NCBI GenBank assembly: GCA_951813295.1
Contig: CATOTI010000002.1
Location: 682,001-746,000, forward strand
Source: an uncultured Pseudomonadales bacterium
GTDB lineage: Bacteria > Pseudomonadota > Gammaproteobacteria > Pseudomonadales > Azotimanducaceae
Direction: 5' to 3'
Length of the DNA stretch: 64,000 nt
In this document: in pieces, positions 27,517 to 36,952 of the stretch
Layout: each line of letters begins with the position of its first letter
Numbering within the stretch: the stretch's first letter is position 1
Program-made: the position numbers and the translations under genes
Notes under the pieces: model-generated
What the model was told of the DNA's origin: nothing
Database searches by the model: none
What the model saw: the letters and a program-made list of their open reading frames with translations, nothing else

Positions 27517-28733
27517 CGGACGACACCATGAGCCCACGCGGCACGCGCCCTTTCGAGGGCGTCCGGATCCTCGACTTCACCCAGGTCTTTGCGGGACCGC
27601 TCGCGAGTTACCAGCTCTCGGTCCTGGGCGCCGATGTCATCAAGGTCGAACGACCGGGCGGTGAGGACATGCGGGGTACGCCCCGCAGCGCCGATCAGAT
27701 CGGTGCAAAGACGACGCCGGGTTGGATCGGCATCAACGCAAACAAACGCAATCTCTGCCTCGACCTCAAACATCCGTCCGCTGTCGACATCATCAAACGA
27801 CTGGTCGTCGACGCCGACGTCGTGATGGAGAACTTCCGTCCCGGTGTCATGGACCGTCTCGGTATCGGCTACGACGCGCTCAAGGCCGTGAATCCACGCA
27901 TCATCTACTGCTGCGTTTCAGGATTCGGCCGCGAAGGTCCGCTCAAGGGCGAGCCGTCCTACGACGGCAAGATTCAGGCGATGTCCGGGATCATGTCGGT
28001 CACCGGACACGAGCACATGGGCCCGACGCGGGCGGGATTCGCCGTCTGCGACGCAACGGCTGGTCTGACCGCGGCCTTCGGCGTGGCCTCGGCGCTCTAT
28101 CAGCGGACGCATACGGGCGAAGGTCAGCTCGTCGACGTCGCCATGTACGACGCCGCACTCACGATTCAGGCACCCGGTGTCGCCGATTCGACGATCGCGG
28201 GTCGCAAGCTGAAGCAGTACGGCAACCGGGCGATCAGCGGACGGCCGACGGCGGATCTGTTCCCCGTCAAGGACGGCAGCATCCTGCTGGCCGTGAACAG
28301 CGAAAAACAGTTCGTTGCGCTGATGAAGACGATCGGTCGTGAGGATGTCCTCACCGACCCCCGTTTTGCGGACTGGTCGCTGCGTCTTCAGAACGAGGAC
28401 GCGCTGAAGGCGATCATCAACGAGATCTTCGCTGTAGCCGATGCCGCTACCTGGGAAGCACGGCTCGTGGCCGGCGACGTGCCGTGTGCGCAGGTGCAAA
28501 CGATCGAAGAGGCCGTCAATCACCCGCAACTCGCCGTGCGCGATTTCATGCAGCCGATCGACGTCGATGGAGAAGAGAAACACATCGCCACGACCGGCTT
28601 TCAGCTCGAGCACGGTAATGCGCGACTCGAGAATGGCTACGCCGAACTCGGCGAGCACACGGACGACGTGCTCGCGGAGGCCGGGTTCAGCGGCGCCGAT
28701 ATACAAACTTTCCGTGATGCGGGCGCGATTTAG
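27513..28733 (+). CDS. CaiB/BaiF (class III) CoA-transferase
   Basis: The 406-residue protein has the family N-terminus GVRILDFTQVFAGP with the CoA-binding start, the catalytic Asp region ENFRPGVMDRLG, YDGKIQAMSG and ADLFPVKDG. It transfers CoA between carboxylic acids such as carnitine, formate/oxalate or aromatic acids. I start it at the ATG at 27513, which overlaps the preceding stop codon as ATGA, so its translation is probably coupled to completion of the selenoprotein. An upstream in-frame start would read through the selenoprotein gene. The tight coupling suggests that the two enzymes act on one pathway. Confidence 0.92.
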   Translation: MTDDTMSPRGTRPFEGVRILDFTQVFAGPLASYQLSVLGADVIKVERPGGEDMRGTPRSADQIGAKTTPGWIGINANKRNLCLDLKHPSAVDIIKRLVVDADVVMENFRPGVMDRLGIGYDALKAVNPRIIYCCVSGFGREGPLKGEPSYDGKIQAMSGIMSVTGHEHMGPTRAGFAVCDATAGLTAAFGVASALYQRTHTGEGQLVDVAMYDAALTIQAPGVADSTIAGRKLKQYGNRAISGRPTADLFPVKDGSILLAVNSEKQFVALMKTIGREDVLTDPRFADWSLRLQNEDALKAIINEIFAVADAATWEARLVAGDVPCAQVQTIEEAVNHPQLAVRDFMQPIDVDGEEKHIATTGFQLEHGNARLENGYAELGEHTDDVLAEAGFSGADIQTFRDAGAI

Positions 28734-28763
28734 CTCGCCCGCCACGAACTAGAGGAAACCTTC

Positions 28764-30428
28764 ATGGCACACGATCTCGTCATCAGAAACGGTCGCATCG
28801 TCGACGGCACAGGCGCCGAGGGCTACACAGGCGATCTCGCGATCGACGGCGACACAATCAGCCAGGTCGGCGAGGTCAAGGATCGCGGCACCCGCGAAAT
28901 CGACGCGGACGGCCACGCCGTGACCCCGGGATTCGTCGATCTCCATACGCATTTCGACGCACAGGCCGGCTGGGATCCGCTGTTGACCCCGGCGTCTTGG
29001 CATGGCGTCACGACTGCGCTCATCGGCAACTGCGGCGTCACGTTTGCGCCTTGCCGGCCGGAGGGACGGGAGTTCCTCGCGAACATGATGGAAACCGTCG
29101 AAGACATCCCCAAGCGCGCGATCCTCGAAGGTCTCGCCTGGGATTGGGAAAGCTACGGCGAGTATCTCGACTCGATCGAGCGGTTGGGCCCGGCGATCAA
29201 TCTCGCCGGCCTCGTCGGCCATTGCGCCTCACGTTTCTACGTGATGGGTGAACGTGCGGTCGACGAAGACCCGACGCCTGATGAAATCGAACAGATCGCG
29301 GCCCTGATCGGGCAGTCCATCAAGGACGGCGCCGTCGGATTTTCGTCGAACCGCTTACCCGGGCACGTGCTTCCGGACGGTCGTTCGATCCCCGGCACGT
29401 TCGCCAAGTCGGACGAACTGTCCGCGATCTCCCAAGCCGTCGGCGCGAATGACGGCATTCTCCAGTTCGTACTGAATTATCCGAAGCTCGACGAGGAGAT
29501 GGCGCTGATTGCCGAACAGGCAAAGGTCGCCGGCACGAAGCTACTCTTCAGCGCCCCGTTCCAGCCGCCGAAAGACGGATCGCTCACCGGATTCGATGGC
29601 GCGATCGAAAAAATGATCGCCGACGGGATCGACGTCAGCGGACTGACGCTACCGCGCAGCGGCGGTTTTCTCTCGGGGCTGCAGACCGGCATCTTTCCGT
29701 CGCGAAAAGGTGCGTGGGCCGAGCTTCTTGCACTCGATTTCGACGCCCGCCTCGAACGCATCAAGGATGCAGCATTCCGCGCGCGCCTCATCGAGGACGC
29801 CGACAACGACGAGCAATTCGACGCGCGGATCAAGCATACGTACTGGCTCGGCAATGAAGATCAGCCGAACTACACCAATGATCGGGAGCAGTCCCTCAAG
29901 TCGCTCGGCGAATCGACGAATCGCCACCCCGTCGAGATCTATCTCGACAAGATCATCGAACTGAACGGCAACGCCCTCTTCCATACCCGCTTCTTCAACC
30001 ATCAGCTTGGCATCGTTGCCGAGTTCCTGAAGCAGGATTGGGTACTGCCCGGCATCGGCGACGCCGGCGCTCACGTCAGTCAGATCATGGATTCCGGCTG
30101 GCCGTCCTTCCTGCTCTCACATTGGCATCGCGATCGCGGTGTCCTCTCGCTCGAAGAGTCGATTCGCAAGATGACGAGCGCGCAAGCCCGGGTGATTGGT
30201 CTCAATGATCGCGGCGTCCTCGCCGAAGGGAAGAAAGCCGACGTGAACGTAATCGACGTCGATCGCGTCGCCGAGCGCCAGCCGCAGTTGGTGCACGACT
30301 TCCCACATGGCGCCCCGCGATTGATCCAGAGAGCTCGCGGTTACCGCGCGACGATCGTGAACGGCGCGGTGATGCTCGAGAGTGACGAGCACACGGGCGC
30401 CCGCGAAGGACAGATGCTGCGTCGTTAG
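28764..30428 (+). CDS. N-acyl-D-amino-acid deacylase-like amidohydrolase
   Basis: The 554-residue protein belongs to the D-aminoacylase/dihydroorotase-like amidohydrolases. It has the N-terminal beta-sandwich strand LVIRNGRIVDGTG, metal ligands His61 and His63 in LHTHFDAQ, GNCGVTFAPC (Cys ligand region), GHCASR and the late metal Asp in IGDAGAHVS. Such enzymes hydrolyse N-acyl-D-amino acids or related amides. An AGAGGAAA site precedes the ATG and it follows the CoA-transferase by 30 bp, making the third gene of the selenoprotein operon. Its stop overlaps that of the convergent methyltransferase by 3-4 bp. Confidence 0.88.
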   Translation: MAHDLVIRNGRIVDGTGAEGYTGDLAIDGDTISQVGEVKDRGTREIDADGHAVTPGFVDLHTHFDAQAGWDPLLTPASWHGVTTALIGNCGVTFAPCRPEGREFLANMMETVEDIPKRAILEGLAWDWESYGEYLDSIERLGPAINLAGLVGHCASRFYVMGERAVDEDPTPDEIEQIAALIGQSIKDGAVGFSSNRLPGHVLPDGRSIPGTFAKSDELSAISQAVGANDGILQFVLNYPKLDEEMALIAEQAKVAGTKLLFSAPFQPPKDGSLTGFDGAIEKMIADGIDVSGLTLPRSGGFLSGLQTGIFPSRKGAWAELLALDFDARLERIKDAAFRARLIEDADNDEQFDARIKHTYWLGNEDQPNYTNDREQSLKSLGESTNRHPVEIYLDKIIELNGNALFHTRFFNHQLGIVAEFLKQDWVLPGIGDAGAHVSQIMDSGWPSFLLSHWHRDRGVLSLEESIRKMTSAQARVIGLNDRGVLAEGKKADVNVIDVDRVAERQPQLVHDFPHGAPRLIQRARGYRATIVNGAVMLESDEHTGAREGQMLRR

Positions 30429-31018
30429 GTCTTCGTCGCCACGAAGCAACCGAGGAGATCGCGGCGCTCGACGAGCGTCGCGGCAAGACCGACATCGCTG
30501 AAGAGTTCGACGTGAACGTCGGGTGCAAAGCGCCGCGGCTTCGCGGGATCGTCATGCGGCATCGGTTCGACGAAGTCCGCGTGCACAAAGACGCCACCTG
30601 CGCCGAGCGCATCGGCGACACGCGCGTAGGTCTGTGCCAGCACGTCACGACCGCCGAGATCGTGCAAGGTTTGTAGTGAATACACGATCTGAAATGGACC
30701 GCTGAGCTCATCCCGCCACGGTTCGGTGAGGTCTCGACAAAGCCACTGAATTGCTTCGTCGCGTCCTCGGCCGTAATCACAAAGCACCGCGTTCCGATCC
30801 ACGGCGGTGAGGTTGATCGCCGGTCGATTCGATCGTAGACGCAGCGCGAGCGAACCGTCGCCCGTGCCGAGTTCCAGGACGCTGATCGAGTCACCGCATT
30901 GATCGACAGCCGCGCTGACTTCGGCGACCAATCGATCCTGTATGGCGAGACGTTCGGGCCAACGCCGGTCCAAATCCTGTCGCCATTCGGCGGGCGAATC
31001 GAAATCCTCGAGGGGCAT
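30425..31018 (-). CDS. Class I SAM-dependent methyltransferase
   Basis: The 197-residue protein has motif I LELGTGDGSLAL around residue 46, an acidic motif II end in AVDRN and a motif IV-like FQIVYSLQTLHDLGG. This is the standard small Rossmann methyltransferase. The substrate is not predictable. It is convergent with the deacylase gene, with overlapping stops, and lies 58 bp downstream of the DUF4287 gene. Confidence 0.85.
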   Translation of the reverse strand: MPLEDFDSPAEWRQDLDRRWPERLAIQDRLVAEVSAAVDQCGDSISVLELGTGDGSLALRLRSNRPAINLTAVDRNAVLCDYGRGRDEAIQWLCRDLTEPWRDELSGPFQIVYSLQTLHDLGGRDVLAQTYARVADALGAGGVFVHADFVEPMPHDDPAKPRRFAPDVHVELFSDVGLAATLVERRDLLGCFVATKT

Positions 31019-31076
31019 CGGCTGAGCTCAAAGCGAATCGGCCGCTACCTTAACCGCTATCCCCACCGGCGTGCCG

Positions 31077-31631
31077 TCATTCGCAGTGCGCCCGGGAGGC
31101 GCGGACCCACGTGGTCAGTTCCGCATCGAGATCGTCGAGCGAGGTGATGTCGACACGGTGGCTACACATGCCGGAGACCGCTCGCACGCGGTCGCTTGCC
31201 GGCGTATCCGCCAGATTGAGCCCGAGTTCGATGCGCTTGGCGGAGGCGATTTTCACCAGCGCGAACTGCTTTCGCGCCGTGCGGTAGCTGACGCCCGTCT
31301 TCTGCACCACACGCGAATCGACCGCACCGATGACGTCACGATCGAGCGCATCGAAAACCGGCTTCATGTTCGCTTTGGCCCCGTTGAACTGGTTGTCGAG
31401 CAGTTCGCCCTCGCTCGCGGCGCCACCGCTCAAAATTTCGCGCGCCTTGTGTGCCACGAGATTCGCGTTGCCGTGCGTGAGCCCCAGTTCCTCCTTCAGA
31501 AACTTGACGATCGCACCGTGCTTATCGGCGCCCGTGGCTCGGATTCTGTCGACGAAGTCCGCGAGCGTGAGACCCGTCGCGGATTCGATGTTGGCTAACT
31601 GTTTTGCTGCTGCGTCCATGCTCGACATCAT
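31077..31631 (-). CDS. DUF4287/DUF5655 domain protein
   Basis: The 184-residue protein begins with a DUF4287 helical module (ATGLTLADFVDRIRATGADKHG... with FLKEELGLTHGNANLVAH, about residues 18-66) and continues with a DUF5655-like region (about 75-180) containing a conserved VQKTGVSYRTARKQFALV stretch. The family is widespread in bacteria and has no known function. No signal or membrane segment is present. Confidence 0.72.
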   Translation of the reverse strand: MMSSMDAAAKQLANIESATGLTLADFVDRIRATGADKHGAIVKFLKEELGLTHGNANLVAHKAREILSGGAASEGELLDNQFNGAKANMKPVFDALDRDVIGAVDSRVVQKTGVSYRTARKQFALVKIASAKRIELGLNLADTPASDRVRAVSGMCSHRVDITSLDDLDAELTTWVRASRAHCE

Positions 31632-31669
31632 CCATGCCGATTCAACGCGCCGTATTGGATGGATTTGAT

Positions 31670-32542
31670 CTACTGCTCCGGGACAAATCCCGCGGCGTCA
31701 CCATCTTCGACCGGCGAGTAAACACTCCGTTGGGCGCACACGTACTGCGTGGGGGTGACGCCGGTATGTCGTTTGAAATCGCGAATGAGATGCGCCTGGT
31801 CGAACCAACCGTACGTATGGGCAAGCTCTGCCCAGTCGTTTGAACCACGAACGTCGATTTCATCGAGGAGTCGCCGAACCCGCAGGAGCCGCGCCAGACG
31901 ACGCGGTGAGAGGCCGACGATCCGGCCGAACTCCCGATCGAGGTGGGCATGACTCAGCTCCAGGCTCTTGGCGATATCCTCGATGGGACGACGCGGGTCG
32001 TCTTCGAAGGCCGCGACGGCGCTCGCAACCCGGCGAGTACCCCGGACTTCAGCGGGGGCGAGGGCAGCCTCGAGCGCATCGAGCATCGCTGAGCGTTCAC
32101 CGGTCCGAATCAAAGAATCCCGCAGATCACGCGCCGGCGCCCAGGCGTTCAGGAGTTCCACCACGCGCCCGCGAACCGTGCCCGGGCGCAGACCAAAAAC
32201 GGCTTCGCAGCCGACGGGCGTCGTGACGATCCCCATGGCGTAGGTCTCGCCCGTCGGTTCGTTAATGACGGGTCCATCATGGGGCCCAATCAGAAAGCCC
32301 GTGTCCGAACGAACGGGGTCCGCGTGACCGTTGTTCGCGGTATCGACGATGGCGTCGCCCAAGATGATCACCGCGACGGTGGACCCCGTGGGGGCGATTT
32401 TCTCGCGCCGGTAGCTGATCGTGCCGCGCGCATACCAGATCGACTCGACGAAGCGGCCGAGTTCCCCCTTGGGAGCACGCGCCTCGAAGGTAAACGGAAA
32501 ATCAGCGATGGGGGCCCTCTCGGAACTCATGGTCTTCGGCAT
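31670..32542 (-). CDS. AraC-family transcriptional regulator
   Basis: The 290-residue protein has an N-terminal sensor half (with AIVD and GPHDGPVINE) and a C-terminal double helix-turn-helix from about residue 180, with IEDIAKSLELSHAHLDREF, then a second helix pair ending in LIRDFKRHTGVTPTQY. It is the only clear transcription regulator in the window. An internal ATG four residues in could be the start. Its target is unknown; the LysE exporter gene just upstream on the same strand is the closest candidate. Confidence 0.88.
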   Translation of the reverse strand: MPKTMSSERAPIADFPFTFEARAPKGELGRFVESIWYARGTISYRREKIAPTGSTVAVIILGDAIVDTANNGHADPVRSDTGFLIGPHDGPVINEPTGETYAMGIVTTPVGCEAVFGLRPGTVRGRVVELLNAWAPARDLRDSLIRTGERSAMLDALEAALAPAEVRGTRRVASAVAAFEDDPRRPIEDIAKSLELSHAHLDREFGRIVGLSPRRLARLLRVRRLLDEIDVRGSNDWAELAHTYGWFDQAHLIRDFKRHTGVTPTQYVCAQRSVYSPVEDGDAAGFVPEQ

Positions 32543-32558
32543 CGCGACTTTCGCTTCG

Positions 32559-33191
32559 TTACCAAAAGCCTATCGATCCGCCGAGCAGATGGACGCCGTA
32601 GAAAACGAGCAACACACCAAACAGCCGGTCCATCACCCAGCCATGGCGACGCACAAAGCGAACGACGATGTGCTGGGAGACGAGCACGACGATGAAAACG
32701 AACCAGATCCAATCGACGAGGAATGCGACGCCGGCGAGGGAGAGCTTCTCGGGAAGCTCGGCTTCGACCCGAACGAAGGGGCTGAAGACAGCTGCGAAGA
32801 AAAGCATAATCTTGGGGTTCAAGAACGCCACCAGGAACCCATCGCGCAAAGCGCTCCAGGCGCGTCCATCCGCCTGCGCTCGTTCGACCGAAAAGCCCGA
32901 GTCTTCCCTGGCGGTACGCAGCATGCCGCCGCCGAGATACAGGAGAAAAACCCCACCGAGGACTTGCAGCGCCACACCCACGCCGGGTGCCTGCGATAGC
33001 AGCAGCGCCATGCCGAGCGCCGTCGCGAGCGCATAGATCCCGATCGCCAGCGCATGTGTCGTCGCGGCCAAAAAGCCGACGACCCGCCCGCTCGTCAGCG
33101 CGTGGCGAAGCACGATCGCGAGGCTGGGTCCCGGCGACATCGCGCCCATCAGACACACCGCTGCGACCGTCAAGAGGTCCGCCGTGGTCAC
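32559..33191 (-). CDS. LysE/RhtB-family amino-acid exporter
   Basis: The 210-residue protein has about six hydrophobic segments and the family N-terminus with GAMSPGPSLAIVL near residue 16, the motif that starts this exporter family. It would export amino acids or small homologues across the inner membrane. It lies 16 bp upstream of the AraC-type gene and the two may form one unit. Confidence 0.88.
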   Translation of the reverse strand: MTTADLLTVAAVCLMGAMSPGPSLAIVLRHALTSGRVVGFLAATTHALAIGIYALATALGMALLLSQAPGVGVALQVLGGVFLLYLGGGMLRTAREDSGFSVERAQADGRAWSALRDGFLVAFLNPKIMLFFAAVFSPFVRVEAELPEKLSLAGVAFLVDWIWFVFIVVLVSQHIVVRFVRRHGWVMDRLFGVLLVFYGVHLLGGSIGFW

Positions 33192-33218
33192 GGTCAGGCG
33201 GCCACGGGCACCCGTTCG

Positions 33219-34397
33219 TCAGACCGACGCGTGTGGGAAAACGCGTTGGAAATTATCGGCAAAGAATCGTGCTTGGGACGCTTCATCGATCGAGGCCGCA
33301 GCAAGCGACGCATCAAACCGGCCGAGCGGGTTACGCCCGCCTTCGGCATGCGGATAGTCACTCGAGAAGAGATAGAGATCGGACGATGAGTCGCGCATCA
33401 GTTTGCCGATGTCTTCATAGACGTAGGGCGTGAAAGCGAGTTGCTCCGACGCCATTTCAGATGGTTTACGCGACAGCGAGCGGAGCGCTGCGTCGCTCTT
33501 GCCCCAGATATCGACGACCCAGTCCAGTCGATCAAGCATCTGCGGTACCCACCCGGCGCCCAACTCGACAACCGCACCCGTCAGGCCGCGGTGTCGCTCG
33601 AAGACGCCATCAAGCAGCATCACCGAAACGAACTGCTCGGCCGCATGATGCAGCGCCGCCATATCTTTACCGCGTACGTTCTCACCGCCACCACCCCAGT
33701 CGGTCGGCACGGGACGGCCGGTGTTCATCCACTCGGGTGCGAGCTGCAATGGGTTACCACCGACATGCAGTACAAAGGGCACACCGGCTTCCGCGAGGCG
33801 CGCCCAGAAAGGATCGAAGTCATCATGGCCGGGTGATCGGCCGCCGCCGGGCCGATGCGGGATCCAAACTGTCTCGAGCCCTTCGCCGAGTACATATTCG
33901 AGTTCCGCGATCGCGCGTTCCGGATCGTCGAGTGGTGTCGCGCCAACGCCCATCAAGCGGTTGTCACCGGCACAGAAATCGATCATGCCGCGGTTATGCG
34001 CCCGCGCCGCCGCGTAGCCGAAGTCAGTGTCGGTTGCATTGAAGGAAATGCCGGTGGAGAACGTGGCGAAGACGAGCTGGCGCTGGAAACCGAGTTGATC
34101 GAGCGCCGCGCGGCGGTCGTCCGGGTGGAACGCGCCGAGCGCCTTGTAACCTTTGGGTCCGCGCAGAAGGTCACTTCCCAACGCCTTCATATCAGCAATG
34201 CTCGATTCATCCTGGCGTCGCCCGAGCTCGATGTATTCGTTCAGGTCACGATCGATTCCGGTTCCCGGCGCATCGGCGAAGTAGATCGTCGGCATCCGGT
34301 CGCGATACGACGGATCCGCATACCGACGCAGGAAATCCGGCAGTTCCATGATGTGGCTGTCCGCGTCAAACATGACGCGATTCCCCGCATAGCTCAT
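33219..34397 (-). CDS. Amidohydrolase_2 family protein
   Basis: The 392-residue protein is a TIM-barrel metal hydrolase or decarboxylase related to ACMSD. Seen ligands: DADSH near the N-terminus (HxH-like start in this subfamily), the middle His in PFVLHVGG, and the late Asp in LFSSDYPHAEGG. Members of this branch are common in hydrocarbon and steroid degraders but substrates are rarely known. The gene is separate from its neighbours by 27 bp and about 120 bp; the latter gap holds nothing clear. Confidence 0.82.
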   Translation of the reverse strand: MSYAGNRVMFDADSHIMELPDFLRRYADPSYRDRMPTIYFADAPGTGIDRDLNEYIELGRRQDESSIADMKALGSDLLRGPKGYKALGAFHPDDRRAALDQLGFQRQLVFATFSTGISFNATDTDFGYAAARAHNRGMIDFCAGDNRLMGVGATPLDDPERAIAELEYVLGEGLETVWIPHRPGGGRSPGHDDFDPFWARLAEAGVPFVLHVGGNPLQLAPEWMNTGRPVPTDWGGGGENVRGKDMAALHHAAEQFVSVMLLDGVFERHRGLTGAVVELGAGWVPQMLDRLDWVVDIWGKSDAALRSLSRKPSEMASEQLAFTPYVYEDIGKLMRDSSSDLYLFSSDYPHAEGGRNPLGRFDASLAAASIDEASQARFFADNFQRVFPHASV

Positions 34398-34519
34398 CGA
34401 TCGTCCTTACGTCTTGATAGTGTCGGACGATACCAGCACCCGGCATTGCCGGCCCCCGGGCACCGTTCATTGTCCTTTCGGACGGGACCGCGCCAACGGA
34501 TCGGCGCGCTCGATTCGCG

Positions 34520-35614
34520 TTAGGTCGCGCCGCGACCGAGTGACTCGAACCGTGCGCCGTTCGTGGTCGCGAGGAATGCCGCCAGCGGAATGGTCTCCTG
34601 ACGCAGGAATCCACTCGACGCGAGATCGCCGTTCGCGACGAGTTCGACCACCGCAGAGACGGACGACGCGGTGGTCCACGCAATCGCTCGCCATGTGCGT
34701 CCTTCGATCTCCGTCGGGTAGTAGGAGCGGACGAACTCACGGCGCCCGAGCCGCCCGTTACGGTGTCCCTCGGCCGAGACGTGCACGTGCACGACATCCT
34801 CATCCACGGGTGGCTTCGCATTCGTGAGGATTCGACCGGCGAGCGCGCGGTCGTCGCGCATCAAAAGCTCATGAAAGAAGAAGTTCATGAGCTCGGCATG
34901 GCCTGGATAGCGCATCGTCTTGTAGTCGAGGTTTTCGACGCGGTTCAGATAGGTATCGCACATCGTGCCGAGCCCGCCGGAGGTCGTGAACGCCTCCAAC
35001 CGGACGCCGTTGACGTGTAGCGTCTCGACCCACTCCATGGGCGATGTCCACTTGTGCTCGCCGTCCTCGATCACCTCGCAGTCGTTGAGGTATTCGTTGA
35101 CGACCCCCTCGGGCGACCAGTTGAAGGAGTAGCCGAGTAAACCCGTCGGGTGTTGCGGCAGCGCACCGACCCGCAACCGAATGGAACGCACCGTATCGAA
35201 CGACTCGGCGAGGTCCGCGCCGGCGATCGCGATAAACCCGGGCGCGAGACCGCATTGTGGTGCCATGACCCCGGTCCCCGTGGCAGCGAGTTCCTGGATA
35301 CGCTTCGTCGTCGGCACGTCCTCGGTGAGATCGAAATAGTGCATGCCGAGACTGTGCGCTTGCTCGGCGACCTGCCCGTTCAGGTGATATGGCAGGCAGG
35401 AGACCACCGCATCGTGCGCTGCGAGCGCCGCGCCGAACGCTTCGGTCTCAACACCCGTCTCGACCCAAGCACCGCGGTAGTGGCGTGGCGCACGCACGTC
35501 GATACCCGTGACTTCGAAGCCGCTACGACTTAGGAGCGTCGCAACGAGTTCGCCCACCCCACCGAGGCCCACGACCGCTACCCGTTCGATTTCCCTGGCC
35601 CGATCTTCCGGCAT
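34520..35614 (-). CDS. Saccharopine dehydrogenase-like reductase
   Basis: The 364-residue protein starts with a Rossmann motif VVGLGGVGELVATLL near residue 14, followed by a D at the end of the second strand (TGIDVRAP). It then shows the family blocks SCLPYHLN, YFDLTEDV, PQCGLAPGFI and a long C-terminal domain with GGLGTMCDTY. Such enzymes act on lysine, carboxynorspermidine or similar imine substrates with NAD(P). The actual substrate is unknown. Confidence 0.82.
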   Translation of the reverse strand: MPEDRAREIERVAVVGLGGVGELVATLLSRSGFEVTGIDVRAPRHYRGAWVETGVETEAFGAALAAHDAVVSCLPYHLNGQVAEQAHSLGMHYFDLTEDVPTTKRIQELAATGTGVMAPQCGLAPGFIAIAGADLAESFDTVRSIRLRVGALPQHPTGLLGYSFNWSPEGVVNEYLNDCEVIEDGEHKWTSPMEWVETLHVNGVRLEAFTTSGGLGTMCDTYLNRVENLDYKTMRYPGHAELMNFFFHELLMRDDRALAGRILTNAKPPVDEDVVHVHVSAEGHRNGRLGRREFVRSYYPTEIEGRTWRAIAWTTASSVSAVVELVANGDLASSGFLRQETIPLAAFLATTNGARFESLGRGAT

Positions 35615-35694
35615 GATTCCTCGCTCGGATCTCCGCTGCGTGCCGCACGATTATCGCGCCACGCCGAGCGAGAGCTCACGTCACATCATTCTTT

Positions 35695-36108
35695 TCAAGG
35701 GTCTTCGCTACGCCCATGATCGCCGGTGAGCGGGACGAACTGGACCGGCAGAACATCCCGCCGGTCGTATCCACCGTCCGCTCGTTTCGTCACCCGGACG
35801 AGCATCTGGGCTCCGTTGGCGGGACCCACCGGCAGCACCAGATGGCGTCCCGGCGCCAGTTGTTCAACGAGTCGCGGTGGGATTTCGGGTGCAACCGCGG
35901 TCACGAGAATGCCGTCGTAAGGCGCGTGCTCCGGCCATCCATACCAGCCATCGCCGCTACGCACATGAACGTTGTCGTAGCCTTCCGCCGCCAGCCGATC
36001 GGCGGCTTCGACCGCCAGCGCCTCGATGATCTCGACCGTGTAGACACTTTTCACCAGTTCGGCGAGTACGGCCGCCTGGTAACCACTGCCTGTGCCGATC
36101 TCGAGCAT
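35695..36108 (-). pseudogene. Truncated protein-L-isoaspartate methyltransferase (pcm) remnant
   Basis: The last 137 codons encode the SAM-binding core LEIGTGSGYQAAVLAEL, RSGDGWYGWPEHAPYDGILVTAVAPEIPP and the C-terminal PVGP region of a Pcm. The N-terminal half, with the usual IGHGQTISQP motif, is missing. Upstream DNA instead runs into a cbpA gene in another frame. A longer start upstream reads non-Pcm sequence. It is likely a deletion remnant, or an assembly error joining two genes; alternatively an internal ATG at 36108 gives a short protein lacking its substrate-binding part. Confidence 0.65.
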
Positions 36109-36884
36109 CGTGTTTTGCCGCTGCCTCGCGGCGCGGCAATCGCCAGCAGGCCGCCCGTGGCGAGCGCATCCGATATCGCTAGCGCCATGCGACGGGATGT
36201 TTCGACAGTCACGCGCTCGCCGAGGATCGCCTCCCAAGGTGTCACCTTCACCTCGCCGGTGATATCACGGCCTTCGTGCTGGAACCGGGGATGCGAGGTG
36301 ATGCGAACCTCGACGTAGAGGTCACCGCGCTGCCCGCCGACGCCCTGGCCCTGCTCGCGAAGACGGAACGTTTCGCCGTCGACGATGCCGTGCGGCACCT
36401 TGATGCGCAGCTTTCTGCCGCCGACATCCACCGTGAGGGGACGCTCGGCGACGAGATCCTCCAACGTGACGAAGATCCGCGTGCGGCTGTCGGTCGCACC
36501 ATTTCGGGTACGGGGCGCTGCACGTCGGGTACCCGGAGCCTCACGCCCGATGTCCCCGAAGAGCGATGAGAAAAACTCGCTGAAGACGTCGGTCGCATCG
36601 AAACCGTCGCCACCGAAGTTCACATCCCAGTCGCCTGGCATCTCGAACTCTTGCCCCGCCCGCCACCGGTTGCCCAAGGAATCGTAGGCGGCACGCCGCT
36701 CGGCGTCTTTGAGCACGTCGTAGGCTTCACCGACTTCCTTGAACCGCGCCTCGGCGTCGACCTCCCTGCTGACGTCGGGGTGGTACTTGCGAGCGAGCTT
36801 CTTGTACGCACGCTTGATCTCGTCGTCGCTCGAATTGCGCTCGACGCCAAGCGTCGCGTAATAGTCTTTGTATTCCATCGCCAA
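36051..36884 (-). CDS. CbpA-like DnaJ-class co-chaperone with aberrant C-terminus
   Basis: Residues 5-70 form a J domain with the HPD motif at 35-37, followed by a Gly/Phe-rich linker and a peptide-binding domain with TLEDLVAERP and KVPHGIVDGETFRLREQGQG. The family's last domain should continue after VTPWEAILGERVTVET with a PTLDGPV-type strand. Here it changes near residue 230 to unrelated sequence (SRRMALAISD...) and stops at 277. The DNA then overlaps the pcm remnant out of frame. DnaK stimulation by the J domain could persist, but the dimerising end is lost. Junction lies near 36190-36200. Confidence 0.75.
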   Translation of the reverse strand: MAMEYKDYYATLGVERNSSDDEIKRAYKKLARKYHPDVSREVDAEARFKEVGEAYDVLKDAERRAAYDSLGNRWRAGQEFEMPGDWDVNFGGDGFDATDVFSEFFSSLFGDIGREAPGTRRAAPRTRNGATDSRTRIFVTLEDLVAERPLTVDVGGRKLRIKVPHGIVDGETFRLREQGQGVGGQRGDLYVEVRITSHPRFQHEGRDITGEVKVTPWEAILGERVTVETSRRMALAISDALATGGLLAIAAPRGSGKTRCSRSAQAVVTRRPYSPNW

Positions 36885-36952
36885 TCGCGTCTTCCACGAA
36901 TGTCTCCTACGTGGGGGCGATCAGCAAAAAAATCACCTGGGCTCCGGTGGTA

